Notes: a model not told the origin generated them from the letters alone. A DNA stretch of 64,000 bases from Sphingobacterium sp. ML3W (GCF_029542085.1 NZ_CP107036.1:1240001-1304000); one strand, 5' to 3'; positions 1 to 8,084 are shown, counted from the first letter of the stretch. A program made the numbers and translations.

Positions 1-759
1 TCACACTATGGTGATATTCCTGATTTCAGTGAAAAAGAACAAGCGTTCCTGGATGCTATCGAATTTATTAAAACCATTCCTCATGTTGATTCAGAGCATT
101 TAGTTAATCAATATCTGAAAGAAGGCAAACGTGTATTGGCTGAGGGAGCTCAAGGTACCCTTTTAGATGTGGATTTCGGTTCTTATCCATTTGTTACTTC
201 ATCAAATACAACTACCGCAGGAGCTTGTACTGGTCTTGGTATTGCTCCCAATAAAATTGGTAAGGTATACGGTATTTTCAAAGCTTATGCGACCCGCGTA
301 GGTGGAGGCCCCTTCCCTACTGAACTTCATGACGAGACTGGTGAAAAACTACGTCAATTGGGTCATGAGTTTGGTGCTACAACAGGACGTGCTCGTCGTA
401 CAGGTTGGATTGATATTCCTGCGCTGAAATATGCGATTATGCTGAATGGTGTGACTGATTTAATCATGATGAAGGCCGATGTATTGGATACTTTCGACAA
501 GATTTATGCTTGTACACATTATAAATATAATGGTGAGGTAATTGACTACATGCCATACGAGATTATTACCCATCAAGCAGAACCGATCTTGGAGGAAATT
601 CAAGGTTGGAAACAAGATTTGACTGGTATTACATCGGAAGGCGAGATTCCTGAGGCGTTAAACAACTATATTTCTTATTTGGAGAAAGCACTCGAAGTTC
701 CTATCACGATTTTGTCGGTAGGTCCAGATCGTAAACAAACACTGGCTTTATCAAAGTAA
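1..759 (+). CDS. purA: Adenylosuccinate synthetase, 3' part
   Basis: The frame is open from the first base, so the gene begins before the window; about 252 C-terminal residues of a roughly 430-residue enzyme are present. It joins IMP and aspartate using GTP to give adenylosuccinate, the first committed step to AMP in the cytoplasm. Recognisable conserved blocks are GAQGTLLDVDFGSYPFVTSS, the loop with TRVGGGPFPTEL, the IMP-binding GRARRTGWID, and the C-terminal guanine-recognition region near LSVGPDR. The next gene starts three bases after the stop, so pabB is probably co-transcribed. The identification is secure; only the 5' end is missing. Confidence 0.97.
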   Translation, partial: SHYGDIPDFSEKEQAFLDAIEFIKTIPHVDSEHLVNQYLKEGKRVLAEGAQGTLLDVDFGSYPFVTSSNTTTAGACTGLGIAPNKIGKVYGIFKAYATRVGGGPFPTELHDETGEKLRQLGHEFGATTGRARRTGWIDIPALKYAIMLNGVTDLIMMKADVLDTFDKIYACTHYKYNGEVIDYMPYEIITHQAEPILEEIQGWKQDLTGITSEGEIPEALNNYISYLEKALEVPITILSVGPDRKQTLALSK

Positions 760-762
760 AAT

Positions 763-2049
763 ATGAGGATCGAAAGTTTTGATCTTCTCGATTCTAAAGA
801 TAAATTTCATCAGAAAGCCCTGCATTGGTCGGGGCAATTTGATGAAATTTCTTTCTTTAATAGCAATGGCGCGCCTGACGAATGGGGAAGATTTGAGAGT
901 GTATTGGCGGTGAAGGCCTTGCATTCATTTTGTGCAGATGATGATGTATTGGATCAATTACAGCAATTCCTAGTCAAACATCAATGCGAATTTATTCCGG
1001 GATTTCTATCCTATGATCTTAAGAATGAGATCGAAGATTTGCATACTAGTGCCATTGATAAGCTCGGATTTCCAGCTGCCTATTTTTTTGTTCCAACCAT
1101 AACGGTCAGATGGGCCGCTAATCAGGTTCACATCCAAGCCGATGATCCAGTTGCGGTGTATCAGTCCATCTGCGACACAGCAATTCCACAGATAGATGCC
1201 AACCTAGAGATAAAGATACACTCAAGATGGACGAAAGGAGAATACCTTGTTGCCTTTGATAAGGTACAACAACATATTCAGCGTGGCGATATTTACGAAG
1301 TAAATCTCTGTCAGGAGTTCTTCGCCGAAAATGCACATATTAACCCGATTGAGGTTTATCTAAAATTGAATACTGTATCACCTACTCCATTCAGCAACTT
1401 TTTTAAAGTTGGCCATCATTATATCATGAGTGCTTCTCCAGAACGTTTTTTGGCGAAAAGACAAGGTAAACTGATTTCTCAGCCCATTAAAGGCACTGCT
1501 AAAAGGGGTGCTACAGCGTACGAGGATCAAGAGATTATCAGTCGTATGCTCCAATCGCAGAAGGAGATTGCCGAAAATGTAATGATCGTGGATTTAGTCC
1601 GAAATGATTTGACACGAAGTGCCCTCCCCGGAACAGTTGAAGCCACACGTTTGTTTGAAATCCAATCTTTTAAACAGGTACATCAGATGATATCTACCAT
1701 CACTTGTACTCAAGATCCAAAGGTGCCCAATATGGACGTATTTAGACATACATTTCCTGCGGGTTCCATGACAGGGGCTCCCAAGATTGCTGCTATGCGC
1801 ATTTGCGATCAGATTGAAGATTCCAAAAGAGGTGTATATGCGGGTTCCATAGGCTATTTTGATACCTTACATGACGAATTTGATTTTAATGTCGTGATCC
1901 GCTCTCTCCTTTACAATCAGCAGGAACATTACCTCTCTTTTCATACAGGCGGGGCGGTTACCAACCAAGCATTAGCAGAACAAGAATATCAGGAGTGTCT
2001 TTTAAAGGCTTCTGCAATCTTACATGCATTGAATACTAGTTTGAAATAA
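763..2049 (+). CDS. pabB: Aminodeoxychorismate synthase component I
   Basis: A 428-residue chorismate-binding enzyme that makes 4-amino-4-deoxychorismate for folate synthesis, normally with a glutaminase partner (PabA) that is not seen nearby. Visible family motifs are GDIYEVNLCQEF, SASPERFL, PIKGTAKRG, ENVMIVDLVRNDLTR, FPAGSMTGAPK and a C-terminal GGAVT. The lysine in PIKGT is the residue that attacks chorismate in PabB; anthranilate synthase (TrpE) normally has alanine there, which favours PabB over TrpE. The start lies three bases after the purA stop. It could be annotated as a generic anthranilate synthase component I family protein. Confidence 0.92.
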   Translation: MRIESFDLLDSKDKFHQKALHWSGQFDEISFFNSNGAPDEWGRFESVLAVKALHSFCADDDVLDQLQQFLVKHQCEFIPGFLSYDLKNEIEDLHTSAIDKLGFPAAYFFVPTITVRWAANQVHIQADDPVAVYQSICDTAIPQIDANLEIKIHSRWTKGEYLVAFDKVQQHIQRGDIYEVNLCQEFFAENAHINPIEVYLKLNTVSPTPFSNFFKVGHHYIMSASPERFLAKRQGKLISQPIKGTAKRGATAYEDQEIISRMLQSQKEIAENVMIVDLVRNDLTRSALPGTVEATRLFEIQSFKQVHQMISTITCTQDPKVPNMDVFRHTFPAGSMTGAPKIAAMRICDQIEDSKRGVYAGSIGYFDTLHDEFDFNVVIRSLLYNQQEHYLSFHTGGAVTNQALAEQEYQECLLKASAILHALNTSLK

Positions 2050-2068
2050 TAAAACTATACTAATTTTG
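2040..2068 (+). promoter_or_regulatory. Probable Bacteroidota promoter before the tatD-like gene
   Basis: TTTG at 2040-2043 and TAATTTTG at 2061-2068 match the -33 and -7 elements of Bacteroidota sigma-ABfr promoters. The 17-base spacing is slightly shorter than the usual 19-20. It overlaps the end of pabB and lies 40 bases before the GTG start of the next gene, which would give the tatD-tcdA pair its own transcript. Confidence 0.4.
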
Positions 2069-2107
2069 TAGAGAATATTTTTTGCTTCAACTATTTTTTC
2101 GAACTTT

Positions 2108-2779
2108 GTGCTGTTGACAACGCAGATCCCCTATATCGATATACATACACATCGGCCTAATGCTATACAGGACGGTTCTACACTATCTGTTGTAAGTATA
2201 GCATTGAACCATAGTGAATCTATTATTAAAGGAGACTGCTCGATTGGTTTACATCCATGGTATATCAACAACAATACGGAAAAAGCATTGGAATTGATGC
2301 GGACAATGATACAAAACGCGAATGTTGTAGCATTAGGTGAATGCGGTCTGGACAAAAATAGTGACGTACCCTTCGAGAAACAGCAACAGGTTTTTGACCA
2401 GCAGATTCTATTGGCTATGTTTTTTCAGAAACCGCTGATTATTCACTGTGTTCGTGCTTTTCAGGAGATTCAGGCTTCTTTGGTAAAAGAAAAATTTCAA
2501 CTTCCGGTTATCTTTCATGGTTATCGCAAGAATTGGACCTTAGCCAAACAGCTCATTGATAAAGGGTACTTCCTTTCAATCGGTGTCCATTGTTTGGATG
2601 GCAGCCAGGATCAAGTCGTGAAAAATATTCCCCTTGCACATCTATTTTTGGAAACAGATACCGATATAGCAACGGAAATTGCTAGCCTATATCAATATGT
2701 CGCTCAAGTCCGATCTATTCCAGTAGAGATGTTAAAGCAGGCATTATATCATAATTATAAGATTGTATTAAAAAAATGA
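2108..2779 (+). CDS. TatD family metal-dependent hydrolase
   Basis: A 223-residue protein with the TatD/YcfH TIM-barrel signature: metal-binding DIHTH at the N-terminus, GLHPWY, the metal-bridging glutamate in GECGLD, then IHCVRAF, FHGY and the late LETDTD. TatD-family enzymes are cytoplasmic DNases or related phosphohydrolases. It is about 35-40 residues shorter than typical TatD (about 260), but all metal-site motifs are present, so it seems a compact member. The start shown is GTG at 2108; a TTG two codons later is possible. It overlaps tcdA by four bases (ATGA), indicating translational coupling. Confidence 0.85.
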   Translation: MLLTTQIPYIDIHTHRPNAIQDGSTLSVVSIALNHSESIIKGDCSIGLHPWYINNNTEKALELMRTMIQNANVVALGECGLDKNSDVPFEKQQQVFDQQILLAMFFQKPLIIHCVRAFQEIQASLVKEKFQLPVIFHGYRKNWTLAKQLIDKGYFLSIGVHCLDGSQDQVVKNIPLAHLFLETDTDIATEIASLYQYVAQVRSIPVEMLKQALYHNYKIVLKK

Positions 2780-3501
2780 AAGATTTAAGTTGGCTGTCAC
2801 GCACTGAGGCATTGGTCGGTAGGACAGCTTTGGAAAAATTAGCGGATTCACATGTAATGGTTCTGGGCCTGGGTGGTGTAGGTTCCTTTGCGGCCGAATT
2901 TATATGTCGTGCAGGGGTTGGTAAAATGACCATTATAGATGGTGATACAGTAGACCCATCTAACAGAAATAGACAACTCCCAGCTCTTGCAACGAACCAC
3001 GGTGAAGCGAAGGCTGAAATCATGAGACAGCGTCTTTTAGCTATCAATCCAGAATTAGAGTTGACCGTGATCCAGGACTTTATTATCCCTGAAAAAATAC
3101 CAGCATTATTGGACATGAAGCCTGACTATTGTGTGGAAGCCATCGATAGTATCACGCCAAAGCTATTCTTCATCAGACTGGCACTCGATGCAAAAATGCC
3201 ATTTGTAAGTTCAATGGGTGCGGGCGGTAAAGTTGATCCAACTAAAATTGAGATTGCCGATATTAGTAAATCCTATAACTGCAAGCTAGCCCAGCACATC
3301 CGCAAAAAATTGCGTAAACATGGTATCCGTGACGGTGTTAAAGTTGCCTTCTCAACTGAATTGCCAGACAAAAAATCCTTGCTGTATACCGATGGAAGTA
3401 ATTTCAAGAAATCAGCTTATGGAACAATGTCCTATCTACCGGCAGCTTTTGGAGGTGCGATTGCTTCAGTGGCTATTCGGGATTTGATGGAAAATACCTA
3501 A
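2776..3501 (+). CDS. tcdA: tRNA threonylcarbamoyladenosine dehydratase (TcdA/CsdL family)
   Basis: A 241-residue E1-like (ThiF/MoeB fold) enzyme that uses ATP to cyclise t6A37 in tRNA to ct6A. It has the Rossmann nucleotide loop LGLGGVGS near residue 31, the acidic DGDTVDPSNRNRQ segment that positions ATP, and the substrate-side VEAIDS block. Length and gap pattern fit TcdA rather than MoeB: there is no rhodanese domain and no MoaD gene nearby. The start overlaps the tatD-like stop. A clear intrinsic terminator follows, so the operon ends here. Confidence 0.9.
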   Translation: MKDLSWLSRTEALVGRTALEKLADSHVMVLGLGGVGSFAAEFICRAGVGKMTIIDGDTVDPSNRNRQLPALATNHGEAKAEIMRQRLLAINPELELTVIQDFIIPEKIPALLDMKPDYCVEAIDSITPKLFFIRLALDAKMPFVSSMGAGGKVDPTKIEIADISKSYNCKLAQHIRKKLRKHGIRDGVKVAFSTELPDKKSLLYTDGSNFKKSAYGTMSYLPAAFGGAIASVAIRDLMENT

Positions 3502-3533
3502 ATTAGTGCTAAATAAACATATGCATAAATTGT

Positions 3534-3570
3534 AAGAGCTACTCGCCTATAGGTTTGTAGCTCTTATTTT
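3534..3570 (+). terminator. Intrinsic terminator after tcdA
   Basis: Perfect nine-base stem AAGAGCTAC (3534-3542) and GTAGCTCTT (3557-3565) followed by ATTTTGTT. It closes the purA-tcdA run. Confidence 0.85.
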
Positions 3571-3588
3571 GTTATGGATACGAGTGAG

Positions 3589-4101
3589 CTATCGACTCGT
3601 TATTCCTTTCATATCAAGACCTTTTGGTTTAATATGTTCCAATCTTTTCTTTAACGAATCCAATTGTGATTTTTCAATATTTCCAGTGACTATAATTGTT
3701 CCCTCCTTTACTTGAGCTGTAATCGTCGGAAAATCCTTTAAAACCCGATTGACATCTCTGGTTAAAGTCGAATCCACCACCCCCTCAACTATTTCATGAT
3801 ATTTTTCGCGTGCGTCTTCCGGTTCCGGAAGATTGACCATAATATTGTTATGGATAGATTTGATACTTTCACCACCGGCCAATTTTGTTTTCTCTTCAAT
3901 AACCTGTTTCAATGAATCTGATCCTAATTGTCCGTTCAAGGTGACATTACCCGCTTCTACATCCACTGCTATGCCTTGGTTATCTGCTAAAGCTTCTTCA
4001 ATTTTAGACTTTAACTTATCATCGGATTCTGGTGACCGGCATGAGTGAACAAAAGGTAAAACACCTAATGAAAATATCAAAAGTAAGCTGTTTAATTTCA
4101 T
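3589..4101 (-). CDS. BON-domain lipoprotein
   Basis: A 170-residue predicted lipoprotein: hydrophobic signal followed by a cysteine at about residue 21 (FVHSC). Two BON (OsmY-type) domains follow, each with the VTLNGQL- or IIVTGNI-type strand that marks the fold, at about residues 30-92 and 103-168. BON domains are thought to bind membranes or ligands and are common in envelope-stress proteins. The gene stands alone, convergent with tcdA. No specific function can be assigned. Confidence 0.82.
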   Translation of the reverse strand: MKLNSLLLIFSLGVLPFVHSCRSPESDDKLKSKIEEALADNQGIAVDVEAGNVTLNGQLGSDSLKQVIEEKTKLAGGESIKSIHNNIMVNLPEPEDAREKYHEIVEGVVDSTLTRDVNRVLKDFPTITAQVKEGTIIVTGNIEKSQLDSLKKRLEHIKPKGLDMKGITSR

Positions 4102-4175
4102 CGCATCGTTTTATTTTCGTTCATAGTAAAAACAGTTAGATTGAGATATTGTTTAGCTTTCCTGTATTTTGGTGA

Positions 4176-4646
4176 TTAATAGACTCCTGTAATTATCTGA
4201 TTTAGTTTGTTAAATAGAAAGCTATCTCCTATTTTTTTACTCAGAAGCAGCTGACCTATAGGTGATACCGGTGAAATTGCAAAGACATTCATATCGCCTA
4301 TTTTTAATGCACCGATACTAGTTGCAATAAAGTAGAGCCCTACATTTGTCTTGACAAGGCTGCCTAGTTTGACAAAGTCTGTCGCGTCTGCTATTGTTGT
4401 CGCAATATTGGTCAGTTGTAACAGGTCTTTATTCGCTTCCAGAAGTTGTCCCTGGTAGCGATTTATATCTTGTTGGATCATCTCGCGGGAAGTTTCATAT
4501 TTGTCACCAGCGCTACTTTTTGTATCGTCATTACTGGAATCTCTAGCGGTTTCCAGAGCAGATTCAATCATCGCGATCCGATCATTTGTCCGTGCGATGG
4601 AAACTTCTAAAACCATCTTTTTTATATCAAAATAGCTATTTGTCAT
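4176..4646 (-). CDS. GreA/GreB C-terminal-like protein (often labelled 3-oxoacyl-ACP synthase)
   Basis: About 156 residues from the ATG at 4646; an in-frame upstream ATG at 4676 adds ten unlikely residues. The N-terminal half is a charged helical coiled coil beginning MTNSYFDIKKMVLEVSIART, and the C-terminal half resembles the FKBP-like domain of transcript cleavage factors (AISPVSPIGQLLLSKKIGDS). Close relatives in Bacteroidota are commonly called 3-oxoacyl-ACP synthase in databases, but no thiolase-fold motif or catalytic Cys-His-Asn is visible. It more likely acts on RNA polymerase or as a regulator, which is inference. Confidence 0.7.
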   Translation of the reverse strand: MTNSYFDIKKMVLEVSIARTNDRIAMIESALETARDSSNDDTKSSAGDKYETSREMIQQDINRYQGQLLEANKDLLQLTNIATTIADATDFVKLGSLVKTNVGLYFIATSIGALKIGDMNVFAISPVSPIGQLLLSKKIGDSFLFNKLNQIITGVY

Positions 4647-4746
4647 TCTGAAAAATAAGAAATATGTTTTATTCAAAAAAAAATAAAAACAATAGGCTTA
4701 AGTTCAGTAGTATAGAAAAAATCAAGCTATAAAAAACATGAGCGGT

Positions 4747-4777
4747 ATTGCAATAAAGTAAAAAATTACTACATTTG
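4747..4777 (+). promoter_or_regulatory. Promoter of tRNA-Ser
   Basis: ATTG at 4747-4750 and TACATTTG at 4770-4777 with exactly 19 bases between them match the Bacteroidota -33/-7 consensus. The -7 element ends 13 bases before the first tRNA base. Confidence 0.75.
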
Positions 4778-4790
4778 TGCACTGAAACAC

Positions 4791-4878
4791 GGAAAGGTGT
4801 CAGAGTGGTCGAATGAGCAGTCCTGGAAAGACTGTATACGGGATGACTGTATCGAGGGTTCGAATCCCTCCCTTTCCG
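4791..4878 (+). tRNA. tRNA-Ser (GGA anticodon)
   Basis: An 88-base class II tRNA. The acceptor stem GGAAAGG pairs with CCTTTCC (4871-4877) with G as discriminator. The anticodon loop within CAGTCCTGGAAAGACTG carries GGA, reading UCC/UCU serine codons. A long variable arm precedes the T-loop GTTCGAATC, as expected for serine. CCA is not encoded. An open frame on the other strand across this gene is spurious. Confidence 0.96.
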
Positions 4879-4886
4879 CAAAATAA

Positions 4887-4916
4887 AGAGTAACTGTAAA
4901 AAGTTGCTCTTTTTTG
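4887..4916 (+). terminator. Intrinsic terminator after tRNA-Ser
   Basis: AGAGTAACT (4887-4895) pairs with AGTTGCTCT (4902-4910), allowing one G-U pair, followed by six T residues. Confidence 0.8.
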
Positions 4917-5135
4917 TTTTGTAGAAACTCCCCTTCTTTATTTTAAGAAAAATTTGATAAAGTACACATACACATTTTTTTGATTTTATAATGTAAGCTT
5001 TTGTCTACTGTTTTGATATCTTACTATTTTAATGCAAATAATTTAATCGTTGTTTCACAATAAAAACAATTTAATACGTTATCTTTATTAGTAGCGTAAA
5101 TCGCATTTATCACATAAAAATTTATAATAGAAAAA

Positions 5136-5501
5136 ATGGGAAAATTTGTAGTGAAAACAAGAAAAGATGGCGAATTCCAGTTTAATTTAAAAGCTGGAAA
5201 TGGTCAGGTTATTTTGGACAGTGAAGGGTATAAAACAAAGGCGAACTGTTTAAATGGTATTGAATCTGTAAAACGGAATGCGCAGGATAACGATAAGTTC
5301 GAAAGAAAGATTTCAACGAATGGAAAACATTATTTCAACCTGAAAGCGACCAACGGCCAAGTTATCGGAACAAGCGAAATGTATGAAAGTGCGAGTGGAA
5401 TGGAAAACGGTATTGAATCTGTAAAATCAAACGCACCAGATGCAACGATCGAAGATCTTGATTGGCAAATAAAAATGATTTGTATAATCAAGCGCAAGTA
5501 A
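5136..5501 (+). CDS. YegP family protein (two DUF1508 repeats)
   Basis: A 121-residue protein made of two tandem DUF1508/YegP units, at about residues 2-50 and 52-102. Each has the pattern F.FNLKA.NGQVI..S..Y followed by NGIESVK.NA. The function of the family is unknown; it is small, soluble and widespread in bacteria. The last 20 residues are rich in K and I and extend slightly beyond the usual family end. The gene stands alone in AT-rich DNA; TATCTTTA at about 5078 is a weak -7 candidate. Confidence 0.88.
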   Translation: MGKFVVKTRKDGEFQFNLKAGNGQVILDSEGYKTKANCLNGIESVKRNAQDNDKFERKISTNGKHYFNLKATNGQVIGTSEMYESASGMENGIESVKSNAPDATIEDLDWQIKMICIIKRK

Positions 5502-5575
5502 AGCCCGATATTATATGTTGGGCCTTACTTATATAAGAAGATGGTAGTTTCCGTTTTCAAAAAGCAATAACACTT

Positions 5576-5986
5576 TTACAAATACCGATCCCCCTCTGCT
5601 ATTTCTAAATCATTAATACTCGCGTACCGTTTTCTCATCAGACCATTTTCATCAAACTCCCAGTTCTCATTTCCATAGGCTCTAAACCATCTTCCATCTT
5701 TGTTTCTGTATTCATACTCAAATCGGACAGCAATTCTATTTTCGGTATGAGACCAATACTCTTTTTTCAATTTATAATCAAGTTCATTCGTCCATTTTGT
5801 CGTTAGAAACTGGACAATCTCTTCCCTCCCATTGATAAATAGATGCCGATTTCGCCATTCGCTGTCTATTGTATAAGCCATGGACACCCGTTCAGGGTTC
5901 TGGGAGTTCCATGCATCTTCAGCCATCTGGATCTTTTGTTTTGCCGTTTCCAATGTAAAAGGTGGCAATGGATGTTTCTGTTCCAT
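5576..5986 (-). CDS. DUF1348 NTF2-like protein
   Basis: A 136-residue protein of the DUF1348 nuclear-transport-factor-2-like superfamily. Typical features are [20 protein letters not shown] at the start, [26 protein letters not shown], the [20 protein letters not shown] strand pair, and [10 protein letters not shown] near the end. The fold forms a small cone-shaped pocket and may bind or isomerise a small molecule; no catalytic function is established. Its start lies five bases beyond the TetR-family stop, so the two probably form an operon and this protein may act in the response the regulator controls. Confidence 0.87.
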   Translation of the reverse strand: MEQKHPLPPFTLETAKQKIQMAEDAWNSQNPERVSMAYTIDSEWRNRHLFINGREEIVQFLTTKWTNELDYKLKKEYWSHTENRIAVRFEYEYRNKDGRWFRAYGNENWEFDENGLMRKRYASINDLEIAEGDRYL

Positions 5987-5991
5987 AAATT

Positions 5992-6516
5992 TTAAATAAT
6001 ATGATTAACAATTTCTTTTGATTTCAGAACAAGTTCATTTGATCTAAAAAGCTGACTTTCAATAATAGCGCTTTCAAACAATAGATAGATATGCGTAGCC
6101 AATAAGCCCTCACCTAGTATTTGTGTGAAAAAATTCCTCAGATCATTTTTGTGAGACTGTATGACAGAAAGAATTGCACTTTGATTTTTTGAGAGCTCAG
6201 AAAGAATATTTAGGAAACTACAACCTCTAAAATTCTCTTTATTATTCATATGAATAATAAAATCAAATGCAGCCAATATGGATTGTTTATGGCTGACTGA
6301 GTCCGGTGTATATGCGCTGAGCTCCGAAAACCAAAAGGTATGTCTGGAGGTCAAAAAAGCGATGCAAAGATCATCTTTGGATTTAAAATGCTGATAAAAA
6401 CTAGCTTTGGCAACCTTTGCCTCACTTATGATCTGATTTATCCCTGTGCTGTTATATCCCTGTTGATGGAATAATAAGGAGGCTGTATTTAAAACTCTCT
6501 CTCTTGGGTTATCCAT
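5992..6516 (-). CDS. TetR/AcrR family transcriptional regulator
   Basis: About 174 residues from the ATG at 6516. An upstream in-frame ATG at 6552 would lie inside the operator palindrome, so the shorter start is preferred. The N-terminal helix-turn-helix is clear: [20 protein letters not shown], then [19 protein letters not shown] and KSKDDL. The C-terminal ligand domain, with [14 protein letters not shown], resembles the TetR_C group that senses small electrophiles or organics, but the ligand is unknown. It is followed immediately by the DUF1348 gene and preceded by a 46-base palindrome, suggesting autoregulation and possibly control of the divergent isochorismatase-like gene. Confidence 0.9.
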   Translation of the reverse strand: MDNPRERVLNTASLLFHQQGYNSTGINQIISEAKVAKASFYQHFKSKDDLCIAFLTSRHTFWFSELSAYTPDSVSHKQSILAAFDFIIHMNNKENFRGCSFLNILSELSKNQSAILSVIQSHKNDLRNFFTQILGEGLLATHIYLLFESAIIESQLFRSNELVLKSKEIVNHII

Positions 6517-6545
6517 TTCTTTAAAATTTTGTAAAACAAAAATAG

Positions 6546-6591
6546 AAAACAATTATCAAACAGACAAGTCTGTCTGTTTGATAATTGTTTT
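6546..6591. promoter_or_regulatory. Perfect 21-base inverted repeat, likely TetR operator
   Basis: Left arm 6546-6566 and right arm 6571-6591 are exact reverse complements around a four-base centre AGTC; the core reads CAGACAAGTCTGTCTG. It sits about 30 bases before the regulator start. Long symmetric sites of this kind, with GAC/GTC half-sites, are typical TetR-family operators. Confidence 0.75.
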
Positions 6592-6730
6592 AAATAGACG
6601 CATAAAAGATACCAGTCATGAAACAATAATAGATGTAATTTGTGTTATATTCAGTTGGTTATGGTTGTTTTTTGGAAGTTGTCGCTGTATATAAAATTAG
6701 TTGTAAAGAATTTTTTATCACCATTCTTAA

Positions 6731-6770
6731 AAACTTAATGTGCATTAAGTTTACTACTTAATCTAGATTA
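6731..6770. promoter_or_regulatory. Two palindromes upstream of the isochorismatase-like gene
   Basis: AAACTTAATG (6731-6740) and CATTAAGTTT (6743-6752) form a ten-base inverted repeat with a two-base centre. TAATCTAGATTA (6759-6770) is a perfect 12-base palindrome. Both lie roughly 100-140 bases before the start at 6868 and look like operators, but no clear -7 element was found beside them. Confidence 0.45.
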
Positions 6771-6867
6771 TTCTTTAAAAGAGTGGCCTTATCTAATTTT
6801 ATCAGTGAGAAAAATAGGTTGCTAATGTGGCCTATTGAGATTATCAAAAAAATAAAAAAACAACGTT

Positions 6868-7509
6868 ATGACAAGTTTTCCAATTCGTGATCAAAAGAAG
6901 GATCATTTGATCACTCCAGAAAATGCGGTTCTAGTCATTATTGATTATCAGCCAGTACAGGTTAATTCGATTGCCTCTATGGATAGGCAACTCCTTATCA
7001 ACAATATTGTTGGGTTGGCCAAGATGGCAAAGCTCTATAATCTTCCTATCATCCTTTCTACTGTCAATGTGAAAACTGGTTTGAACTTTGAAACAATTCC
7101 CCAATTACGGAAGGAGCTTAAAGGAATACCTTCCTATGATCGAACAACAATAAATGCTTGGGAAGATGTAGAATTTTTAAAGGCTGTTAAAGAAACAAAA
7201 CGGTCTAAACTCATTATGACTGCCTTATGGACTGAAGCCTGCCTTTCTTTCCCTTCTTTGGATGCACTACAAGAAGGATTTGAAGTTTATCCAGTCGTTG
7301 ATGCTGTCGGGGGTACTTCTATAGTAGCACATGATGCCGCATTGCGCAGAATTGAACAAGCCGGAGGTCAGCCGGTTAGTGTTGCACAACTTTTCTGTGA
7401 ATTACAACGAGATTGGGCGAGAGCGGATACTGCCCATGGCTTTATGAATCTTTTTATAGAAACTGGCGGAACTGCAGGTATTCAATTTTCTTACGACAAA
7501 GCTGAATAA
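6868..7509 (+). CDS. Isochorismatase-family hydrolase (YcaC-like)
   Basis: A 213-residue cysteine hydrolase. The N-terminal VLVIIDYQPVQVNSI carries the catalytic Asp of the family, and TALWTEACLSFPSLDALQEG carries the nucleophilic Cys after the usual non-proline cis-peptide region; a lysine candidate lies in ETKRSKLIM. Length and layout match the YcaC subgroup, whose physiological substrate is unsettled. The gene is alone, flanked upstream by palindromes and downstream by a strong hairpin. The long gap to the divergent TetR regulator leaves room for shared control, which is inference. Confidence 0.85.
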   Translation: MTSFPIRDQKKDHLITPENAVLVIIDYQPVQVNSIASMDRQLLINNIVGLAKMAKLYNLPIILSTVNVKTGLNFETIPQLRKELKGIPSYDRTTINAWEDVEFLKAVKETKRSKLIMTALWTEACLSFPSLDALQEGFEVYPVVDAVGGTSIVAHDAALRRIEQAGGQPVSVAQLFCELQRDWARADTAHGFMNLFIETGGTAGIQFSYDKAE

Positions 7510-7545
7510 ATAATGGATGCAAGGTCATAAAAATAGTTAACAATC

Positions 7546-7584
7546 TATCCCCAGGATAATTTTTATCAACGATCCTGGGGATAA
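7546..7584 (+). terminator. Strong hairpin after the isochorismatase-like gene
   Basis: Perfect 12-base stem TATCCCCAGGAT (7546-7557) and ATCCTGGGGATA (7573-7584) with a 15-base loop. It lacks a U-tract, so it may stabilise the 3' end or terminate by another route. Confidence 0.55.
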
Positions 7585-7646
7585 TTGAAGGTAGCTCAAC
7601 GATTTCTGCCAATCATCAACTAACTTTATGTAAAAGAGCCTAAAAA

Positions 7647-7949
7647 ATGAAAAAAGTATCTAACTATTTGAAGGTGATCATTTTTTACCTACTTACATTG
7701 CTCATTTTTGTTGGCTCATCTGCTATTACAAAACAGCTCCCGTCATGAGATCTGCTTTCTATAATCATTGCATCCACACTTACTTTTGCCTTGGTTTATT
7801 GGTTCGTTCGGAATGATAAAAGTACACTTTCCAAAAATGAGCAACAGGCGGAAACGATCGCATTTATAGGCTATGTTGTGGCAATGGCAATAGGCATCGG
7901 TGTAGTTTATCTATTCTTTAAACCTTTAAAACTGAGATTGGAAAAATAG
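7647..7949 (+). pseudogene. Membrane-protein pseudogene with in-frame TGA
   Basis: A 101-codon frame runs from ATG at 7647 to TAG at 7949 and is interrupted only by TGA at 7746-7748 (codon 34). Before the stop it encodes a lysine-rich start and a hydrophobic helix (VIIFYLLTLLIFVGSSAIT). After it, in the same frame, two further hydrophobic helices appear (LLSIIIASTLTFALVYWFV and FIGYVVAMAIGIGVVYLFF) before a basic end. The pattern looks like the N-terminal part of a multi-pass membrane protein, perhaps a CPBP-type protease, that has lost its reading frame and most of its C-terminus. Alternatively these are two tiny membrane peptides. Confidence 0.5.
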
Positions 7950-8052
7950 AGAATCAACTAAAAATCATCAATACTAGGAATACTGTAGCCAATAGCCCAA
8001 GAGCATTTTCCTGAAATTTGAATCACAAAAAACTAAATCTTCCGAAATTGTA

Positions 8053-8084
8053 AAATTCTGTAATTCAATTAAATTACAGAATTT
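8053..8084 (-). terminator. Hairpin enclosing the stop codon of the molybdenum subunit gene
   Basis: AAATTCTGTAATT (8053-8065) and AATTACAGAATTT (8072-8084) form a perfect 13-base stem, and the TAA stop of the leftward gene (8069-8071) lies in the six-base loop. It is AT-rich and not followed by a clean U-tract; terminator or 3'-end protection is likely. Confidence 0.5.

Noticed and set aside
1118..1336. Leftward frame inside pabB
   Set aside because: Antisense to a secure chorismate-binding enzyme; composition is that of a shadow frame.
4669..4881. Leftward 70-residue frame with MRKGRDSNPRYSHP start
   Set aside because: It is antisense to tRNA-Ser; this sequence is a well-known artefact of serine tRNA genes.
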